NCBI RefSeq assembly: GCF_013294115.1
Contig: NZ_JABSNP010000004.1
Coordinates: 1 to 64,000, forward strand
Direction: 5' to 3'
Length of the DNA: 64,000 nucleotides
Origin: Hymenobacter caeli
GTDB taxonomy: Bacteria; Bacteroidota; Bacteroidia; Cytophagales; Hymenobacteraceae
This document shows positions 47,114-56,559 of this stretch, in pieces (position 1 is the first letter of the stretch; each line of letters begins with the position of its first letter). Under the pieces are notes generated by a model, which saw only the letters and a program-made list of their open reading frames with translations, made no database searches and was not told the origin of the DNA. Made by a program: the position numbers and the translations under genes.

Positions 47114-50047
47114 ATGGACGCTTACTCCTATATTGCCAACGCCGATGCGGTAGCCATCGAAACCTTGTACCGCTCGTACCAGCAGGATCCCGAATCGGTG
47201 GACTTTGGCTGGCGCAAGTTCTTCGAGGGGTTCGATTTTTCGCAGCAGTTCCCGCCGGAGGGGGCCCCCGCCGCCCCCGGCAGCAACGGCAACGGCGCGG
47301 CCTACGCTCCAGCGGCCCCCGTGGCTGCCCCCGCCGCGCCCGGGCTGCCCCAGGCCGACGACTATGGTGTACTGAACACCGCTGCCTCGACCAACAATGC
47401 CCCGGACAGCCTGGCCACCGGCGACGACGCGCCCGGCGACAAGGAAACGGCCGTGCGCAACCTCATCCACGCCTACCGCAGCCGGGGCCACCTGCGGGCC
47501 AAAACCAACCCCGTGCGCGAGCGCAAGGACCGCCACGCCCGCCTCGACCTGCCCGATTTTGGCCTGAGCGACGCCGACCTGGACACGGCGTTCCGCAACG
47601 GCGAAACCTTGGGCCTGGGCCCCAAGGCCACGCTGCGCGACATCGTGGCGGCGCTGGAAAAGATTTACACCGGCACGGTGGGCTTCGAGTACATGTACAT
47701 CCGCGACCCGCAGATTCTCGACTGGTTCCGCGAGAAGGTGGAGCGCGAGGCCCTGGCCTTCAACCCCGGCGTGGAGTACAAGAAGCGTATCCTGAAGAAG
47801 TTGAACGAGGCGGTGGTGTTCGAGAACTTCCTGCACACCAAGTTCTTGGGGCAGAAGCGGTTTTCGCTTGAGGGCGGCGAGACGACCATTCCGGCCCTGG
47901 ACGCCATCATCGGCAAAGGGGCCGATTTGGGGGTGCAGGAAGTGATGATTGGCATGGCCCACCGCGGCCGCCTGAACGTGCTGGCCAACATCATGGGCAA
48001 AACCTACGAGCAGATTTTCTCGGAGTTTGAGGGCACCGCCGTGCCCGACCTCACGATGGGCGACGGCGACGTGAAGTACCACATGGGCTACTCGTCGGAG
48101 GTGAAAACGGCCAACGGCAAGAAAGTCAACCTCAAGCTGGCCCCCAACCCCTCGCACCTGGAGGCGGTGAACCCGGTGGTGGAAGGCTTCGTGCGGGCCA
48201 AAATCGAGCACCAGTACGCCGGCGACTACCACAAAATCCTGCCCATCCTCATCCACGGCGACGCGGCCCTGGCCGGCCAGGGCATCGGCTACGAGCTGAC
48301 CCAGATGTCGCTGCTGGAAGGCTACAAAACCGGCGGCACGGTGCACTTCGTCATCAACAACCAGGTGGGCTTTACTACTGATTTTGAGGACGCCCGCTCG
48401 TCCATTTACTGCACCGACCTGGCCAAGATGATCGACGCGCCGGTGGTGCACGTGAACGGCGACGACCCCGAAGCCGTGGTGTTCGCCGCGCAGCTGGCCG
48501 TCGAGTACCGCCAGCAGTTCCACGCCGACATCTTCATCGACATGGTGTGCTACCGCCGCCACGGCCACAACGAGTCCGACGAGCCCAAGTTTACCCAGCC
48601 CACGCTCTACAACCTCATCTCGAAGCACCAGAACCCGCGCGAGGTGTACAACGCCACGCTGGTGCAGCGCGGCGACGTGGACGCCGCCCTGGCCAGCCAG
48701 ATGGACAAGGAGTTCCGCGATACCCTCCAGGCCCGCCTCGACATGGTGAAGCAGAAGCCCCTGCCCTACAAGTACCAGGCCCTGGAAAACGAGTGGCGCA
48801 GCCTGCGCCGCAGCACGCCCGACGACTTCCACCAGTCGCCCGAAACCGGCATCCCGGCCGAAACCGTGGAACGCGTGGCCAAGGCCCTGACCACCATCCC
48901 CGACGGCTTCAAGCCCATCAAGCAGATTGACAACCTGCTGAAGGAGCGCCGCAAGATGTTTTACGAAACCCGCGTGCTGAACTGGGCCGCCGGCGAGCTG
49001 CTGGCCTACGGCTCGCTGCTGGCCGAAAACCACATCGTGCGCGTGAGCGGCCAGGACGTGCAGCGCGGCACGTTCTCGCACCGCCACGCCGTGCTGCACG
49101 ACGCCGAAACGAGCGCCCCGTACAACTCGCTCAACCACCTGGAAGGTGAGCACCAGCAGCTGAGCATCTTCAACTCGCTGCTGAGCGAGTACGCGGTGCT
49201 GGGCTTTGAATTTGGCTACGGCATGGCCAACCCCACGGCCCTGGTGGTCTGGGAGGCCCAGTTCGGCGACTTCGCCAACGGGGCCCAGACGATGATTGAC
49301 CAGTTTGTGGTGAGCAGCGAGAGCAAGTGGCAACGCATGAACGGCCTGGTGATGCTGCTGCCCCACGGCTACGAGGGCCAGGGCCCCGAGCACTCCAACG
49401 CCCGCCCCGAGCGCTTCCTCCAGCTGGCCGCCGAAAACAACATCGTGGTGGCCAACCTGACCACGCCGGCCAACTTCTTCCACGCCCTGCGCCGGCAGCT
49501 GACGTGGAGCTTCCGCAAGCCGCTGGTGGTGATGTCGCCCAAAAGCATGCTGCGCCACCCGCTGTGCGTGTCGCCGGTGGAGGAGTTCATCAGCGGCCGG
49601 TTCCGCGAGGTGCTGGGCGACGACTTTGCCGACGCTAAAAAGGTGAAGCGCGTGCTGCTGTGCTCGGGCAAGGTGTACTACGACCTGCTGGACGAGCAGC
49701 GCACCGCCGACCGCCGCGACGTGGCCATTGTGCGCCTGGAGCAGCTGCACCCCTTCCCGCAGCAGCAGTTGCAGGCCGAGCTGGCCAAGTACCCCAAGGC
49801 CAAGCCGTACTGGGTGCAAGAAGAGCCCGAAAACATGGGCTATTGGAACTACCTGCTGCGCTTCATGCGCCGCGAGCTGGAAGACGTGGTGGCCCGCAAG
49901 CCCTCGGCCTCGCCGGCCACCGGCTACAACAAAATCCACGTAAAGGAGCAAAAAGACCTGGTGGCCCGCGCCTTCGACAAGCCCCAAAACGACGTGGCCG
50001 CCGCCAACATCAAGGAAACCGTCGAAATCGCCAAGAAGCAAGACTAG
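47114..50047 (+). CDS. sucA: 2-oxoglutarate dehydrogenase E1 component
   Basis: This 977-residue thiamine enzyme decarboxylates 2-oxoglutarate in the TCA cycle. The N-terminal segment (DAYSYIANADAVAIETLYRSY) is the typical E2-binding lead. The core shows GMAHRGRLNVLANIMGK and the TPP motif around HGDAALAGQG, and the C-terminal transketolase-like half is intact. The ATG at 47114 is chosen over upstream codons because a good promoter lies between. In most genomes sucB follows directly; here a MNT/HEPN pair is inserted between the two genes. Confidence 0.96.
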   Translation: MDAYSYIANADAVAIETLYRSYQQDPESVDFGWRKFFEGFDFSQQFPPEGAPAAPGSNGNGAAYAPAAPVAAPAAPGLPQADDYGVLNTAASTNNAPDSLATGDDAPGDKETAVRNLIHAYRSRGHLRAKTNPVRERKDRHARLDLPDFGLSDADLDTAFRNGETLGLGPKATLRDIVAALEKIYTGTVGFEYMYIRDPQILDWFREKVEREALAFNPGVEYKKRILKKLNEAVVFENFLHTKFLGQKRFSLEGGETTIPALDAIIGKGADLGVQEVMIGMAHRGRLNVLANIMGKTYEQIFSEFEGTAVPDLTMGDGDVKYHMGYSSEVKTANGKKVNLKLAPNPSHLEAVNPVVEGFVRAKIEHQYAGDYHKILPILIHGDAALAGQGIGYELTQMSLLEGYKTGGTVHFVINNQVGFTTDFEDARSSIYCTDLAKMIDAPVVHVNGDDPEAVVFAAQLAVEYRQQFHADIFIDMVCYRRHGHNESDEPKFTQPTLYNLISKHQNPREVYNATLVQRGDVDAALASQMDKEFRDTLQARLDMVKQKPLPYKYQALENEWRSLRRSTPDDFHQSPETGIPAETVERVAKALTTIPDGFKPIKQIDNLLKERRKMFYETRVLNWAAGELLAYGSLLAENHIVRVSGQDVQRGTFSHRHAVLHDAETSAPYNSLNHLEGEHQQLSIFNSLLSEYAVLGFEFGYGMANPTALVVWEAQFGDFANGAQTMIDQFVVSSESKWQRMNGLVMLLPHGYEGQGPEHSNARPERFLQLAAENNIVVANLTTPANFFHALRRQLTWSFRKPLVVMSPKSMLRHPLCVSPVEEFISGRFREVLGDDFADAKKVKRVLLCSGKVYYDLLDEQRTADRRDVAIVRLEQLHPFPQQQLQAELAKYPKAKPYWVQEEPENMGYWNYLLRFMRRELEDVVARKPSASPATGYNKIHVKEQKDLVARAFDKPQNDVAAANIKETVEIAKKQD

Positions 50048-50109
50048 CGGGGAGCAACTGGGGCCCCCGGGCCGCCGCTTCCCATTTTTCCATCCCAAGC
50101 CGCCCGCCG

Positions 50110-50430
50110 ATGATAACCGAAGCGCAAATCCAGGCCGTGGTGGCCCGCATCGTGGCGGGCTATGCGCCCGACCGGATTATTCTGTTCGGTTCCTACGCCT
50201 ACGGTACGCCCACCGACGACTCGGACCTGGACTTGCTGATTATTAAGCAAAATGCTGAAGCCAAGCGTACCGAGCGTGCCGTGGCCGTCTGGCGGCATTT
50301 GTGGGATGCCAGCTTGCCAGCAATGGATATTTTGGTTCGGACCCCAGCCGAAATGACTGAGGCGGCCGACGTGGCCTATTCGGTAGAAAATACGGCGCTA
50401 CAACAAGGACGACTTTTGTATGCAGCCTAA
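50110..50430 (+). CDS. MNT-type minimal nucleotidyltransferase (second pair)
   Basis: This 106-residue protein has the motif GSYAYGTPTDDSDLDLLII, with GS at residues 27-28 and catalytic D39 and D41. It overlaps the downstream HEPN gene by 11 bp. Unlike the pair at 13521-14200, here the MNT gene comes first. It lies between sucA and odhB on the same strand and is likely part of their transcript. Confidence 0.9.
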   Translation: MITEAQIQAVVARIVAGYAPDRIILFGSYAYGTPTDDSDLDLLIIKQNAEAKRTERAVAVWRHLWDASLPAMDILVRTPAEMTEAADVAYSVENTALQQGRLLYAA

Positions 50431-50830
50431 ATCAGCCGACCAAACCCGCGTGGAAGTGCTGTTGCGAGCCGCTGACCGCGACACGGAAACTGCCGAAACA
50501 TTGGTCAGATATTCGCCCCACCTCTACGAAAGCGTAGGATTCAGCTGCCAGCAATTGGTCGAAAAGTACGCGAAAGCAGTGCTAGTCGCCAACGGCCTAC
50601 CCGCGCCATTCATCCATGTTCTGGTTAAGCTGCTGGTGCCCTTAGTGCAAGCCTCCATCATCACCCTTGGCGGAGCAGAAATGGACTCAGCGGCTATTTT
50701 GCAAAGTTTTGCGGTGGAATGGCGCTACGAAACCGACGATGCACCCAGCTACACCTCTACTGAACTGCTCGTCATGGCGCACCGTTTTCGCGACAAGCTC
50801 CGGCCGCTGGCCGTGGCTTTTTTACCTTAA
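50420..50830 (+). CDS. HEPN domain protein (second pair)
   Basis: This 136-residue helical protein has the HEPN helix pair (ESVGFSCQQLVEKYAKAVLV) and a conserved FIHVLVKLL segment where the active-site R/K-x-x-x-H motif of the family lies; the basic residue is not obvious, so activity is uncertain. Its partner is the overlapping MNT gene. The end is 31 bp before the odhB ATG. Confidence 0.82.
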   Translation: MQPKSADQTRVEVLLRAADRDTETAETLVRYSPHLYESVGFSCQQLVEKYAKAVLVANGLPAPFIHVLVKLLVPLVQASIITLGGAEMDSAAILQSFAVEWRYETDDAPSYTSTELLVMAHRFRDKLRPLAVAFLP

Positions 50831-50861
50831 TTATTCTTCACGTTTTTGCGCCTAGCTTCCC

Positions 50862-52571
50862 ATGCCCACCGAAATCAAAATTCCCGCCGTTGGTGAGTCC
50901 ATCACGGAAGTAACCATTGCCAAATGGCTGAAAAAAGACGGCGAGGCCGTGCGGCGCGACGAAGTAATTGCCGAGCTGGAGTCCGACAAAGCCACGTTTG
51001 AGCTGCCCGCCGAAGCCGACGGCGTGCTAAAGATTCGGGTGGCCGAGGGCGAAACCATCGGCATCGGCACCGTGATTGCCGACCTCGACGGCGACGGTAG
51101 CGGCGCGGCTCCGGCTGCGCCCACTGCGGGTGCGTCCCCGGCAGCCTCCGCCGCGGCTCCTGCCCCAGTCCCGGCTCCGGCGGCCGACCCGCTGGCCAAA
51201 GGCGAAGAAAACCCCCGGGCCAGCGACCAGGCCGGTTACGGCGGGACCCCCGCCGACCGGCCCGGGGGGAGCCCTGCATCCCCGGCCCCGGCGGTGGCAA
51301 CTGCTGGCGGCGGCACGATTGAAATGACCATTCCCGCCGTGGGCGAGTCCATCACCGAGGTGACCATTGCCAAGTGGCTGAAGCCGGACGGTGCCGCCGT
51401 GAAGCGCGACGAAGTCATTGCCGAGCTGGAATCGGACAAGGCCACGTTTGAGCTGCCCGCCGACGCGGAAGGCATTCTGCGCCACGCCGCTCAGGAAGGC
51501 GAAACCATCGGCATCGGGGCCCTCATTGCCCGCATCGAAAGCGGCGGCGGAGTCGCGGCGGGCGCGGCGGCTCCGGCCGCGGCGGCCGCGCCCGCCGCCG
51601 CCGTGCCGCTGGCCCAGGCCCCCGCCCCGCCCGCGGCCGCCACGGCTACCGCCGCCACTTACGCCACGGGCGTGCCCTCGCCGGCCGCCGGCAAAATCCT
51701 GGATGAAAAGGGCGTAGCCGCGGCCGACGTGGCGGGCTCGGGCCGCGACGGCCGCATCACCAAGGAGGACGCGCAGAACGCCCAGGCCAGGCCCGCCGCC
51801 CCCGCGCCGGCAGTAGCCTCGGCCCCCGTGGCCGCCCCGGCTGCCCCAGCGGCGCTGGCCCCGGCTGGCGGCCGCGGCCAGCGCCGCGAGCGGATGAGCA
51901 ACCTGCGCAAAACAGTGGCCCGCCGCTTGGTGGCCGTGAAGAACGAAACGGCCATGCTCACCACCTTCAACGAGGTGAATATGCAGCCCATCATGGACTT
52001 GCGCACCAAATTCAAGGACAAGTTCAAGGAGAAGAACGGCGTGGGCCTGGGCTTTATGTCGTTCTTCACCAAGGCCGTGTGCGTGGCCCTGAAGGAGTGG
52101 CCGTCGGTGAACGCGCAGATTGACGGGACCGACATCGTGTTCAACGACTTCTGCGACATCAGCATCGCCGTGTCGGCCCCCAAGGGCCTGGTGGTGCCGG
52201 TGATTCGCAATGCCGAACAGCTTTCGTTCGACGGCATCGAAAAGGAAGTAGTGCGCCTGGCCGGCCTGGCCCGCGACAACAAGCTCACCATCGAGCAGAT
52301 GACGGGCGGCACGTTCACCCTCACCAACGGCGGCATTTTCGGCTCCATGCTGAGCACGCCGATTATTAATGCGCCGCAGTCGGCCATCCTCGGGATGCAC
52401 AACATCATCCAGCGCCCGGTGGCCGAGAACGGGCAGGTCGTAATTCGCCCCATGATGTACCTGGCCCTGAGCTACGACCACCGCATCATCGACGGCCGCG
52501 AATCCGTCAGCTTCCTGGTGCGGGTGAAGGAGCTGCTCGAAGACCCCACGCGCCTGCTGCTGGGCGTGTAA
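50862..52571 (+). CDS. odhB: 2-oxoglutarate dehydrogenase E2 (dihydrolipoyl succinyltransferase)
   Basis: This 569-residue protein has two N-terminal lipoyl domains (lysines at K43 and about K193 in ESDKATFEL), a subunit-binding domain ([26 protein letters not shown]) and a C-terminal catalytic domain with the CoA transferase motif [15 protein letters not shown]. The linkers are alanine/proline-rich. Two lipoyl domains is unusual for a succinyltransferase E2, which normally has one. The E1 gene sucA lies upstream across an inserted MNT/HEPN pair. A strong terminator follows. Confidence 0.95.
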   Translation: MPTEIKIPAVGESITEVTIAKWLKKDGEAVRRDEVIAELESDKATFELPAEADGVLKIRVAEGETIGIGTVIADLDGDGSGAAPAAPTAGASPAASAAAPAPVPAPAADPLAKGEENPRASDQAGYGGTPADRPGGSPASPAPAVATAGGGTIEMTIPAVGESITEVTIAKWLKPDGAAVKRDEVIAELESDKATFELPADAEGILRHAAQEGETIGIGALIARIESGGGVAAGAAAPAAAAAPAAAVPLAQAPAPPAAATATAATYATGVPSPAAGKILDEKGVAAADVAGSGRDGRITKEDAQNAQARPAAPAPAVASAPVAAPAAPAALAPAGGRGQRRERMSNLRKTVARRLVAVKNETAMLTTFNEVNMQPIMDLRTKFKDKFKEKNGVGLGFMSFFTKAVCVALKEWPSVNAQIDGTDIVFNDFCDISIAVSAPKGLVVPVIRNAEQLSFDGIEKEVVRLAGLARDNKLTIEQMTGGTFTLTNGGIFGSMLSTPIINAPQSAILGMHNIIQRPVAENGQVVIRPMMYLALSYDHRIIDGRESVSFLVRVKELLEDPTRLLLGV

Positions 52572-52611
52572 GGCGGTAAAAAAACCTGGCCTTTGAGCAG
52601 TGTTTTTCGTT

Positions 52612-52651
52612 AAGGCCAGGAGCCGGGCGCACGTGCCCGGCTCCTGGCCTT
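52612..52651 (+). terminator. Terminator after odhB
   Basis: A perfect 17-bp GC-rich stem (52612-52628 with 52635-52651) is followed by TTCCATTTT. Confidence 0.78.
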
Positions 52652-52660
52652 TTCCATTTT

Positions 52661-53215
52661 ATGAAAGATAAAAAAATCAAAGCCGAACGAGCAAAGTTGC
52701 GCAAAAACCCCGGGCCGCCGAAGCCCGCCAATACTTCCCGCTTCTGGCCCGTGCTGGGCCTGGCGGCCTTCACCGGCATGCGCACCACCAGCGGCCCTAC
52801 CTTTTTGAGCCACTACCTGAGCGGCCAGGCCCGCCCCAAGGGCTTGGCCCAATCGCCCCTGCGCTTCCTGCAAAACGCCACCGTGGCCAGCACCCTCAAA
52901 GGGCTGTTGGCCCTGGAACTGGTGGGCGACAAAAACCCGAAAGGCGGCAACCGCACCGAGCCCCAGCAAGTAGGGGCCCGGGCGGCCTCGGGGGCCCTTG
53001 TGGGCGCTGCGCTCTACAAGGCGCGGGGCGGCAGCGCGGGGGGCGGGGCCCTGGTGGGGGCCCTGGCGGCCGTTGCCGCCACGTTCGCCAGCTTCTGGCT
53101 GCGCAAAACCATCAGTGAGCGCACCGGGACGCATACTTCCATCGTGGGCTTAGGCGAGGACGCGCTGGTAGTGGCCGGGGGCATAGCCTGGGTAAAAACG
53201 CAAGCGGCGAGGTAA
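52661..53215 (+). CDS. DUF4126-like small membrane protein
   Basis: This 184-residue protein has the motif GLAAFTGMRTTSGPTFL and the glycine-rich segments SGALVGAALYKARGG and GALVGALAAVAATFASFWLR, consistent with the DUF4126 family of multi-pass membrane proteins. Four or five short hydrophobic segments are visible. The function is unknown. It starts 10 bp after the odhB terminator and is followed by a strong terminator, so it appears to be a single-gene unit. Confidence 0.7.
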   Translation: MKDKKIKAERAKLRKNPGPPKPANTSRFWPVLGLAAFTGMRTTSGPTFLSHYLSGQARPKGLAQSPLRFLQNATVASTLKGLLALELVGDKNPKGGNRTEPQQVGARAASGALVGAALYKARGGSAGGGALVGALAAVAATFASFWLRKTISERTGTHTSIVGLGEDALVVAGGIAWVKTQAAR

Positions 53216-53240
53216 AATATTTATTGAAAAAATATTATTT

Positions 53241-53285
53241 AAACAGAATACTCAACTTGCAATAAGCAAGTTGAGTATTCTGTTT
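53241..53285 (+). terminator. Strong intrinsic terminator
   Basis: A perfect 20-bp stem (53241-53260 with 53266-53285) with a 5-nt loop ends in a T run. Confidence 0.85.
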
Positions 53286-53345
53286 TTAGACGGTTAAAGC
53301 GGTAAAATAGAGTGTTGAATGGCTAATTTTACTGGTTAAATAAAT

Positions 53346-53381
53346 TTTGCGCTACTGCTATTTTATAAATCCGTAGATTTG
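53346..53381 (+). promoter_or_regulatory. Putative promoter of the Crp/Fnr gene
   Basis: TAGATTTG (53374-53381) matches TAnnTTTG, with TTTG at 53346-53349, 24 bp upstream (slightly longer than the usual 17-23). The predicted start is about 20 bp before the ATG at 53409. Confidence 0.4.
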
Positions 53382-53408
53382 TTATGTCATATTTTATTCA
53401 AGTGCCGA

Positions 53409-54116
53409 ATGAGTCGCTTCCAAAGCCCCATGTGCTCGGATTGCCCCCGCCGCAAGGGGCCGTTGATGGGGTGTTGCCAGCTGGAAGAACTCGGTAGGAT
53501 TGCCGGCAACAAGGTGGCGCACGCGTACCAGAAGGGGCAAGTCATTTTCAGCGAGGGCAGCGCCACGCTGGGCATGCACTGCGTGCACCACGGCCGCATC
53601 AAGGTGACGCGGGCCGGCGGCGACGGCAAAGAGCAGATTGTGGGCCTGGTGAAGGGCGGCGACAGCATGGGCATCCGCTCGCTGCTGACCGAAGCCCGTT
53701 ACTCGACGTCGGCCGTGGCCCTCGACGACTGCGTGGTGTGCGTGGTGCCGCGCACCGATTTTTTGCAGCTGGTGCAGTCCAACCTCCAGTTCTCGGTGGC
53801 GCTGATGCAGCAGCTGGCCCAAAGCCTGGGCGAGGCCGAGCAGCGGATGCTGCAACTGGCCTACAAGCCGGTGCGCGAACGGCTGGCCGAAGCGCTGCTG
53901 CTTTTGCAGCGCACGTTTGGGCAGGAGGACGGGGCCGAGCCGTTCAGCATCCTTTTCTCGCGCGACGACTTGGCCGCCCTCGTGGGCACAGCCAAAGAAA
54001 CGGCCACCCGCCTGCTGTCAGAGCTGCGCGAAGACGGCACCATCGACACGCGCGGCAGCCGCATCACCCTGCTGGCCCCCGAGCGCCTGGCGCGCATTTC
54101 CAGCCAGTACGACTAA
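53409..54116 (+). CDS. Crp/Fnr family transcription regulator
   Basis: The start at 53409 gives 235 residues. An N-terminal cyclic-nucleotide-binding-type beta roll (residues about 30-130) and a C-terminal helix-turn-helix (FSRDDLAALVGTAKETATRLLSELRED) are clear. The N-terminus carries a cysteine cluster (MCSDCPRRKGPLMGCC) and a further DDCVVCVVP at about residue 108, a layout reminiscent of Fnr-type iron-sulfur sensors. A 635-bp gene-free AT-rich region follows. Confidence 0.9.
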   Translation: MSRFQSPMCSDCPRRKGPLMGCCQLEELGRIAGNKVAHAYQKGQVIFSEGSATLGMHCVHHGRIKVTRAGGDGKEQIVGLVKGGDSMGIRSLLTEARYSTSAVALDDCVVCVVPRTDFLQLVQSNLQFSVALMQQLAQSLGEAEQRMLQLAYKPVRERLAEALLLLQRTFGQEDGAEPFSILFSRDDLAALVGTAKETATRLLSELREDGTIDTRGSRITLLAPERLARISSQYD

Positions 54117-54751
54117 CGGCGGGCCGGGCGCGGCGGCCCCCCGTGCTTCGCATGGCAGCGGCGCGGGCCCGGCTGGGCATACCGTCCGCCACGGGCCTTC
54201 CGCCAAAATCCGTGACGGAGCGCCCAGCACCCGGGGGAGCGCGGCCATCAACCCACCGGTAAAACGGATTAATACTATTTGGGCAACACGATTTTGCGCA
54301 GGCATGATATTGCTTTAATCATACTTTTGCCATGCAAATACGGCATTGCGGGGGTTAATCATTTTTGAAAGTGACGGATATCATTTTTAGATAATCCCAG
54401 GGAGCGAGATATTTGTAACACCAAAAAGGGGGTGAAAATACCGGTTGAAGGAGGTATTAAAGACGTTGAATGATTGGGATAGACGGATGAAATTTTTTAG
54501 ACCATTCTATAAAAATTCAAATTTTTCTAGTATGTTTGTCAGGCACTCTGCTATAAGTGCTAATTAGAACCAGCTAGGCGTCTTTCTATCACTAACCCTT
54601 TAACATTAATAAAATATAAAAATATCCTCATTAGAAGTCTCGTCAAAAAACCAGGTTCGTTTACCTAAATGAACAATGGGTTGGTCAGCGGCTGAAACCT
54701 CCGTATCACGTCATATTTATTCGTTTCCTTTTTTCAATACCCGTATTCCCA
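54117..54751. other. 635-bp gene-free region
   Basis: The first 150 bp are GC-rich and the rest is AT-rich with no credible coding frame. It contains a possible Crp/Fnr-type half-palindrome TGA-N6-TCA at 54372-54383 and a lone TAnnTTTG match (TATGTTTG, 54531-54538). It might hold regulatory sites or a small RNA; nothing more specific can be claimed. Confidence 0.5.
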
Positions 54752-55135
54752 ATGGCTTACTCTGCTAATTCCCCCGCCGGCCAGGCCGTGCAAAATATCC
54801 TCGCCGACTTGCCGCAGCTGATGGCGGTGGCCATCGTGGACGTGACCTCGGGCATGAGCCTGGCCTCGCACTCGAACTCGCCGGCCATCAACCCCGACAC
54901 GGCGGCCGCCTACAACACGGAGGTCGTCAAGCAAAAGCAAAAGGCGATGGCCGCCCTCAAGCTCCAGGGCGAGACGATCGAGGACATCCTCATCACGCTC
55001 ACCAACCAGCTGCACCTGATCAAGCTCAGCACCAGCGGCACCAAGTTCATCTACCTCGTCGTCAACATGCGCGACACCAACCTGGCCATCGCCCGCGAAG
55101 TCCTCCGCGCCAACGTGGAGCACATCAACAGCTAA
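54752..55135 (+). CDS. Roadblock/LC7-like domain protein (copy A)
   Basis: This 127-residue protein has the roadblock/MglB layout: a helix (VQNILADLPQL), a beta strand with VAIVDVTSGMSLASHS, a central helix (AAYNTEVVKQKQKAMAALKL), and a C-terminal strand-helix (FIYLVVNMRDTNLAIAREVL). Roadblock proteins bind Ras-like GTPases; none is in the window. Residues 12-121 are encoded by DNA that recurs perfectly at 56664-56995 (copy C). The ATG at 54752 is preferred. Confidence 0.75.
   Translation: MAYSANSPAGQAVQNILADLPQLMAVAIVDVTSGMSLASHSNSPAINPDTAAAYNTEVVKQKQKAMAALKLQGETIEDILITLTNQLHLIKLSTSGTKFIYLVVNMRDTNLAIAREVLRANVEHINS
54784..55115. repeat. 332-bp perfect direct repeat, left copy
   Basis: Positions 54784-55115 are identical to 56664-56995 (offset 1880 bp). 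Identity stops abruptly at both ends inside the coding sequences, so this is a gene-level duplication of the roadblock-like domain with recent sequence exchange. Confidence 0.97.
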
Positions 55136-55216
55136 AGCGGCCGTCGCAACGGGCCGCTGGCCACGCCTCGTGCGGTGGTGGCCAGCGGCCCCGGCGGCCG
55201 CGCCGGTTTGCAGGCC

Positions 55217-55678
55217 ATGAAAATCCCGTTTTTTCAACAGTTGCAAAACTGGGCCGGTCAACCCGTGCGGCAGCTGGTGGTGGCCGCCGCGGGCCCGGCC
55301 CGCGCCGGCATCGAGCGCGTGCTGCGCCGGGTGCTGGCCGAGTTGCCCGAGCTGCTGGCCACCGCCGTGGTGGACGTGGCCACGGGGCAGGTGCTGGCCG
55401 GCTACGCCGCCAGCCGCGAATTCCGCCCCGGCGCGGTGGCGGGCCCCAACGCCGAGGTGGTGCGCCAGCTGCACGCGCTGCTGGGGGCCCTGCCCGAACA
55501 GCAGGAACAGCTGGAAGAAGTAATGGTAACGCTGCGCTCGCAGGTGCACTTGCTGCGGTTGCTGCCTCAGAACCGACAGTTTTTGTACCTGGCCGTGGAT
55601 TGCCGGGATACCAACCTGGCCATTGCCCGGGAAGTGATGCGCAGCAGCCTGGAGCGGTTCGAAACGTTAATTGGCTAA
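55217..55678 (+). CDS. Roadblock/LC7-like domain protein (copy B, diverged)
   Basis: The start at 55217 gives 153 residues. It has the same layout as copy A: a helix, TAVVDVATGQVLAGYAASR, a central helix and a C-terminal DCRDTNLAIAREVMRSS. Sequence identity to A is moderate, so B is an older paralogue. The N-terminal extension (MKIPFFQQLQNWAG) is specific to this copy. It is followed 62 bp later by the gene at 55741 on the same strand. Confidence 0.72.
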   Translation: MKIPFFQQLQNWAGQPVRQLVVAAAGPARAGIERVLRRVLAELPELLATAVVDVATGQVLAGYAASREFRPGAVAGPNAEVVRQLHALLGALPEQQEQLEEVMVTLRSQVHLLRLLPQNRQFLYLAVDCRDTNLAIAREVMRSSLERFETLIG

Positions 55679-55740
55679 CCCTTCATTTGCTATTTATCGC
55701 CTTTTTTGTTTCACCTCTCACCCTTTTTCCTTTTGCTCCT

Positions 55741-56433
55741 ATGAACTTAACTGCTACTCCCTTCGACGCCCAGACCGGCGAATTGCTGCCGGTGTACCGG
55801 GACGCTTACTTGCGCGGCGACCTGGCCCGCTCGTCGGCCCGGGCCGTGGAAAAATACCTGAGCCAGGACGGCGACCGGGCCCACGCCACCCTCACCCGCT
55901 GGCACCAGCTGGGGGCCGGCTCCGACGCCACCGCTACCCCGACCTGGGTGCAGAAGCAGCTGCAGTTTGTGCGGGCCCAGCCGGTGCGCTTCCGCCACCG
56001 GGCCCTGGCCCTGGTGGCCGTGGGGGCCCTGGCCGCGGGGGCGTCGATGGCCGGCACCCGCCTGCCCGTGCACCAGCTGCGCCTGGCCGCCGCCCACGAC
56101 CTGCTGGCCGCGGCCCCCGCCGCCGTCCTTTCCCTCGAAGCCGCCGACCTGGCCGCCGCCCGCACCGTGCTGGTGCACGGCCGCATCCTGGACGAAGCCG
56201 GCCAGCCGCTGGTGGGGGCCACCGTGCTCCGCAAAGGCACCCACTTCGGGGCCAGCACCAACGCCACCGGCGACTACCTGCTGCCCGTGCCGGCGGGGGC
56301 GGCCACCACGCTGCAATACGGCTACGCCGGCTACGCCGAGCAAGACGTGGCCGTGCGCGGCAACGCCCCGGTGGCCGTAACGCTCCAGCCCAATGCCCCG
56401 GCCCCCAAGCGCCGGCACTGGCTGTTCTTTTAA
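55741..56433 (+). CDS. Membrane-anchored protein with carboxypeptidase-regulatory-like domain
   Basis: This 230-residue protein has a soluble N-terminal part (residues 1-85, with SARAVEKYLSQDGDRAHATL), a hydrophobic segment at about 88-105 (ALALVAVGALAAGASMAG), and a C-terminal beta domain (VLVHGRILDEAGQPLVGATVLRKGTHFGASTNATGDYLL) typical of CarboxypepD_reg-like folds. It lies between roadblock copies B and C on the same strand, so a shared role is suggested by position only. It may have the topology of an anti-sigma-like anchor, but no zinc-finger motif is present. Confidence 0.65.
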   Translation: MNLTATPFDAQTGELLPVYRDAYLRGDLARSSARAVEKYLSQDGDRAHATLTRWHQLGAGSDATATPTWVQKQLQFVRAQPVRFRHRALALVAVGALAAGASMAGTRLPVHQLRLAAAHDLLAAAPAAVLSLEAADLAAARTVLVHGRILDEAGQPLVGATVLRKGTHFGASTNATGDYLLPVPAGAATTLQYGYAGYAEQDVAVRGNAPVAVTLQPNAPAPKRRHWLFF

Positions 56434-56465
56434 ATCAGGCGGGCAATTGCTCGAAAATAAACAGG

Positions 56466-56533
56466 TTATCAGTTGCTCGTTGGGGGCCGTCCGTCAGATT
56501 TTTGGCGGCCGGTCCCCAACGAGCAACTGATAA
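56466..56533. repeat. Inverted repeat, possible terminator
   Basis: 20-nt perfect arms (56466-56485 and 56514-56533) flank a 28-nt centre. It lies between the gene ending at 56433 and roadblock copy C. Confidence 0.75.
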
Positions 56534-56559
56534 TTTAACCGGCCCCCCGGCTGCCCCGC

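Noticed and set aside
47033-50098. Very long open frame (about 1,020 codons) antisense to sucA
   Set aside because: It mirrors the sucA codon phase; high GC leaves few stops. The product is low-complexity (H, V, Q, L rich) with no recognisable domain, while sucA is unambiguous.
54117-54751. A tRNA or structured RNA in the AT-rich gap
   Set aside because: No cloverleaf or T-arm sequence (GGTTCGA-type) was seen, and no conserved RNA structure could be recognised by eye.
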